A stretch of 53,418 nt of DNA, taken from NCBI GenBank assembly GCA_027451885.1, contig DAIDHX010000081.1:1-53418 (forward strand), read 5' to 3'. This stretch comes from Planctomycetales bacterium. GTDB taxonomy: Bacteria; Planctomycetota; Planctomycetia; Isosphaerales; Isosphaeraceae. The first letter of the stretch is position 1, and the number at the start of each line of letters is the position of its first letter. The notes under the pieces were generated by a model, which saw nothing but the letters and a program-made list of their open reading frames with translations, was not told the DNA's origin and did not search any database. The translations under genes and the position numbers were made by a program. Below are positions 53,379 to 53,418 of this stretch, one piece after another.

Positions 53379-53418
53379 CCCACCCACCCGGTTTTCCCAC
53401 CCACCCAGAACGCCCGCC

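Larger units (their letters stand above)
52157..53418. mobile_element. Left end of an integrative element
   Basis: Bounded at the left by the tRNA-Met 3' fragment. To its right lie a coding tail that crosses the att core, a DUF5681 gene and a second small gene of a type common on planctomycete phage-like elements. Geometry agrees: with the tRNA on the minus strand, the element must be on the high-coordinate side of the displaced fragment. The right end is outside the window, so size and class (prophage or conjugative) cannot be told. Confidence 0.6.

Overview
The window is high-GC bacterial DNA whose gene content points to a planctomycete, most likely of the Isosphaeraceae/Gemmatales side. 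The evidence is a pair of DUF1549/DUF1553 and DUF1501 proteins, a large secreted heme-binding protein with a propeller, HEAT repeats and a CATCH motif, a DUF1559 pseudopilin, secreted proteins with N-terminal LEER/LEGR sorting-like motifs, and a CsrA-type response regulator. No rRNA and no CRISPR array is present. There is one intact tRNA (Gln, UUG) and one tRNA fragment.

Layout. 0-2.3 kb: the start of a LolE/FtsX-type permease, lysS and a DinB-fold protein. 2.4-6.8 kb: a large secreted GH64-like beta-1,3-glucanase, then a 1.1 kb non-coding gap with a 23-24 bp repeat. 6.8-12.7 kb (minus): a giant CheB-CheR-PAS-histidine kinase-receiver protein, a CsrA-receiver fusion and a methylenetetrahydrofolate-reductase-like protein, read in that order. 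13.4-22 kb: a VOC protein, the heme-binding protein, and a minus-strand operon DUF1549/1553 - DUF1501 - LarA lactate racemase. 22.3-27.9 kb (plus): an ABC ATPase, then a molybdenum-cofactor cluster (XdhC, MocA-MoaD fusion, MoaE, MoaA) and two YkgJ-type cysteine-cluster proteins. 28-39.6 kb: HU-like protein, hydrolases, an oxidoreductase, an SDR protein with a clear promoter/operator, a secreted Gly-Met protein, an anti-sigma-like pair, RibD, Rex, tRNA-Gln and an M24 peptidase. 40-44.5 kb: a five-gene secretory operon (DUF1573 lipoprotein, pseudopilin, eight-cysteine secreted protein, membrane-anchored protein, C39 peptidase). 44.7-51 kb: a trypsin-like protease, an exordium-like secreted protein and a TPR protein. 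51-53.4 kb: non-coding repeats, then the left end of an integrated element marked by a displaced tRNA-Met 3' fragment.

Points I find most worth following: (i) the kinase - CsrA-receiver - MTHFR-like row, which suggests phosphorelay control of a CsrA-like domain; (ii) a (CCTTG)6 repeat inside the signal-peptide codons of the DUF1573 lipoprotein, placed so that repeat number decides whether the best ATG is in frame; (iii) the operon that lipoprotein heads, which joins a C39 peptidase with a cysteine-rich secreted protein; (iv) a 23-24 bp periodic repeat family shared by two gaps 45 kb apart, and a 38-nt element found once in each of two convergent gaps; (v) the tRNA-Met attachment site and the element to its right.
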